This document shows positions 61,302 through 64,000 of a stretch of DNA of 64,000 nucleotides, one piece after another (positions within the stretch are counted from its first letter, which is position 1; each line of letters opens with the position of its first letter). The notes beneath the pieces were generated by a model. That model did not search any database and was not told where the DNA came from. It was given only the letters and a program-made list of their open reading frames with translations. Origin of the DNA: Craterostigma plantagineum (Eukaryota; Streptophyta; Magnoliopsida; Lamiales; Linderniaceae); assembly GCA_027422505.1 (NCBI GenBank), contig JAPQWV010001422.1, positions 1 through 64,000 of the forward strand. Direction: 5' to 3'. Both the position numbers and the translations under genes were made by a program.

Positions 61302-62677
61302 TCACAAAAAAAGCCGCTCGTCACAGCCAAAAAGGTCGCTATCGCCCACACGATAGTCATCGTCGCCCTCGAACTCCTTCCAAGATCATATATCGATACG
61401 CTTCCGCTCTACGATTAACAGCATTAAAAAAAAAATCATACATAAAATAAATAAATAAATAGCGTCGCACAACGCACAATCTACTAAATGAAAAACCATA
61501 CAACGTAGCGCTTTTATTGGCACTCATATTATTACCAAGTTTAGAGTGGGCGACGGCGCTGGCGTCATATCCTCCGTGTCTTGAACCGTTGGTGGGGCCG
61601 GTGGGCTCTTGATCATCGGCGCGGGTGCGGGCGCACTGTGGTGCTTGTGCTTGCGCTTTTTCTTCTTGTGGCCGGGCGCCGGGGCGGGTGCGGGTGACGG
61701 ACCCGAATCTTGAGCCACCGGCACCGGCGCCTCGGCCGAGGGTGTCGGAGATGGAGCCATGCTTGGTGGTACGAGCGGCGGGGCGGATGCCTGTGTGTAT
61801 ATAGGGAATGCAGTCAGAATGAGTTTTTAATCTTGTTTTTACAATGATTGAAGTTTCGAACCCAGAGGTCAGTGGGTACAAATCATTACGGCCACCCAGT
61901 AATTGCAAATTAGATATGTAAGATTGGATAGGAAAGAAATCAGCCTAGGCGTGATAGGGTGTGTTGGAAATATAATATATGAAACGACAATATGATACAC
62001 TTGCCTTCAGTCTTGAATTTTCTTTTTATGTAAAATATCGTTCACATAGTATCAGTCACACGACTTGATAAGCTAGGATTTTTACGTGCATTTTATACTA
62101 ATAAAACTTGCATTATTCGATCGCTAGACATATACATACCCTCGATTACCTCTATTTTATGCTATTTATCATGTTTTGTAGGTATCAAGGTAAAAAGAGT
62201 CGAAAAAGACAAGTTATGAGGATAAACGAGCGAAACCGACATGATACACTGCACCTTCGAACATAGACGTTTTTTTAGGTGAAGTGATCGTTCAACATGG
62301 TATCAGAGCCATACATTGGTGGCCATGAGTTCGATTCCTCATAACCACCAACACGTCTAAAAGTTAGATAAGAAATAAAATCAGTCTCAACGTGCGGTGA
62401 CATATTGGAAATATATTATATAAAAATTGAAAATACGATTGTCGACCTGTGCTGGCGGTGACAGAGGGGGGGGGACGGGCGGAGAAACGGTCGCCGGAGG
62501 TTGAGTGGGAGCCGAGGCCGGCGGCGGCGGCGGAGCTTTGGGCGCCGGAGAAATCGCCGGAGTTATTACGACGGGCGGCGTAACGGACTGCGGCGAAGCG
62601 GCCGGCGCTTGCGCGTCGGCGATTGCCGCAATACACAGTAGAAATGGTGAAAGACAAATCCACATCATTTTTCCCAT
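61302..62677 (-). CDS. lysine-rich classical arabinogalactan protein, GPI-anchored
   Basis: Minus strand, three exons: 62677-62447, 61790-61536, 61408-61302, about 197 residues. Exon 1 has a signal peptide (ICLSPFLLCIAAIADAQ) and Pro/Ala/Thr/Ser-rich AGP repeats. Exon 2 continues with PSPTPSAEAPVP and the short basic block HKKKKRKHKHH that defines the lysine-rich AGP group (AGP17/18/19), then more AP/SP repeats. Exon 3 gives a small-residue omega region (SSRATM) and a C-terminal hydrophobic GPI signal (TIVWAIATFLAVTSGFF). The stop is reached only if one T is missing from a T-run at 61305-61312. These are hydroxyproline-glycosylated cell-surface proteins linked in Arabidopsis to transformation competence, growth and megaspore selection. 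An upstream ATG in frame at 62839 lies in the leader; the signal peptide favours 62677. Confidence 0.85.
61918..62435. repeat. degenerate retroelement-like direct repeats in the AGP intron
   Basis: About 70 bp around TTAGATAAGAAATAAAATCAG...GGAAATATA at 62363-62430 resembles 61921-61990. TGGTATCAGAGCC at about 62299, a tRNA-iMet primer-site word, suggests remnants of LTR elements or a derived small element. There are no clear boundaries. Confidence 0.4.
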
Positions 62678-63156
62678 TTTATTTGGAAAAATTGTGAGGG
62701 TGAGGATGGATTTCACTTGTGTACTTATAATGTTAGGAAAGGAAGTTTTATGAAGCGTGAGAACTGAGTTAGAGTTTGGTGATGTGTCAGTGAAAGGAGA
62801 AAGGTAGTTTTCAGTTTCAAACGAATTGCTTTGCTTCAAGATTTGGACATTGAAGTGTTAAACTGGTCCCATGTCGTTATCAGGAAAAAAAAAGGATCTT
62901 ACAAATCACTCCATGAGTGATTTTTCTGCAACTACGTCTTTTGCTTCAAGATTTGGACATTGAAGTGTTGAACTTCGACTCATATGTTGGAGTTCTGCAA
63001 TTACGTCTCATGACGAGGAATTTGGAAGACCGATTTTGGTGACTTGTGTCTGAAGTCTTTGTGACGTAAATTGCAGTCAAACTACGCGTCCCGTTAGGCA
63101 AAAAGGGGGTGAAAGTAAAGTCGTTTTCTTTGTCTTATATGCAAAGGAATTTGTCA
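62678..63156. other. upstream region of the AGP gene
   Basis: Contains a short direct repeat: TTTTGCTTCAAGATTTGGACATTGAAGTGTT-type words at about 62829-62861 and 62938-62970. No gene seen. Confidence 0.45.
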
Positions 63157-63318
63157 CTAGTACTGTTTGACGCGTGCATGTGTAAATATGAATATTAAGA
63201 TTAATTTAATTTATATAGCTATTTAAATTAATAATGCACGTATAAAATATAAAATTAAAGTTTTGAAATGCACGTATAAAAAGTTATGAGACTTAGAGCC
63301 TTTATATAATAGAATAGA
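63157..63318 (-). mobile_element. mini-Helitron, about 160 bp
   Basis: On the minus strand it starts TCTATTCTATTATATAAAGG (63318 leftward) and ends CTAG at 63157, after a GCACGCG-type stretch. These are Helitron-like 5'-TC and CTRR-3' ends. It directly abuts a second such element. Confidence 0.5.
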
Positions 63319-63598
63319 CTAGTTTATTGCACAACTCTCGCTATAGCATGTGCTTAAAATATAATGTTAAATTTTAGTTTGAAATTTATAATTTATGTTT
63401 AGTAGATGAAAATACGTTTAATATATGAAGGGAAAATAGTGATTTTAAAAGGTATAAGTACAATAACTAAAATAAATAAGGGATTAATTTTGAAGCTATT
63501 TATTTAATGAAATAATAATAGAGAGGTAAATCATAAATATTTTTACAGACAAATTAACAGTTAATAGCCAACTCTCACCCTTAATATAATAGTATAGA
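63319..63598 (-). mobile_element. mini-Helitron, 280 bp
   Basis: On the minus strand it starts TCTATACTATTATATTAAGG at 63598 and ends CTAG at 63319, with A before the 5' end and T after the 3' end, as for Helitron insertion between A and T. It is highly similar to 42680-42960. Confidence 0.6.
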
Positions 63599-64000
63599 TA
63601 GTATAAATAAGCCAAACACAATCCCACATCAGTTAGATTGAAAATAAAAAAATTGCGACCCACGTATAAGTTCAACCTATTGCTAATCAGTTTTAGAATG
63701 GAACCCCAAATGTACTTCAAACAGCAGATTAAGACCAAACAACGGACGAAATCGTTATAGGAAATGCGATGCGTCCGAAATGCGAAGAATTATATTTTCA
63801 CAAACAGAACATGAGATGAAAAGGGCTGTGCATTTTCGTAAAAAACTTGGCGGGATGGCGTCGGGAAATAGGGAGGCAGGCGACCGCCGCCGAAGGAGGA
63901 GTTGGACCCTCGGGTTTTATTACGCCTTCCTTTTTCTTCCTCCTAAGCTTGAAGAACTGCTCCATCATATCGGCGCATTCCGAGGATAAAACCCCTCGCC
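63599..64000. other. right edge of the window, no supported gene
   Basis: A GC-richer stretch from about 63830 has open frames on both strands (for example a minus-strand frame with MMEQFFKLRRKKKEG) that may be an exon of a gene continuing to the right. I do not recognise it. Confidence 0.3.

Noticed and set aside
63780..63989. Plus-strand frame of 69 residues at the right edge
   Set aside because: Low-complexity Arg-rich reading; the opposite strand looks equally open, and no family is recognised without the neighbouring sequence.

Overview
This is a nuclear segment of a flowering plant, almost certainly a eudicot. The evidence is multi-exon genes with GT..AG introns and plant-only families: CYC/TB1-class TCP, PERK kinase, lysine-rich arabinogalactan protein, DUF1262, a TTM1/2-like protein and a SUPPRESSOR OF ABI3-5 homologue. 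These sit among Ty1/copia, MULE, hAT and Helitron elements. I cannot name the species; an asterid is only a guess. I saw no tRNA, rRNA, CRISPR array or organellar segment.

Layout. 1-16.5 kb is a block of mobile DNA. A hAT element (1-1338, running off the left edge) sits inside the RNase H region of a minus-strand Ty1/copia element (1339-5889). Next comes a 4.5 kb foldback-type Mutator-like element (6857-11346) with 1.4 kb inverted arms and a perfect 9-bp target duplication. Sixty bases further is a coding MULE (11407-16502), also with a perfect 9-bp duplication, carrying a transposase gene and a convergent GRF-zinc-finger gene. 17.5-22.9 kb holds two host genes (TTM1/2-like and DUF1262). 23.1-37.6 kb is again mobile: an internally deleted copia (23142-26022, duplication TGACC), then a second copia (26361-37551, duplication TTAAT) split by a large non-coding LTR element (27321-32603, duplication CAACT) that has been rearranged. 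38.6-62.7 kb is gene-rich: PERK kinase (+), CML calcium sensor (+), TCP factor (+), a chloroplast SLH-type protein (-), a clavaminate-synthase-like oxygenase (+), SUA/RBM5 splicing factor (+) and a lysine-rich AGP (-), with MITEs and small Helitrons between them. The last 1.3 kb has two adjacent mini-Helitrons and no supported gene.

How the parts relate. The host genes are unrelated in function and each has its own promoter; nothing suggests a metabolic cluster. Inside the coding MULE the two genes face each other, as in maize MuDR. Single-base indels, mostly in homopolymers, interrupt nearly every conserved gene while the surrounding residues stay conserved. I therefore read most frameshifts as consensus sequencing errors, not as decay, and give gene spans that bridge them. 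The most unusual structure is the foldback MULE: its arms and loop carry a GTTA(C/T) motif repeated at exactly 21-nt steps, and each arm is an array of four 270-300 bp units.
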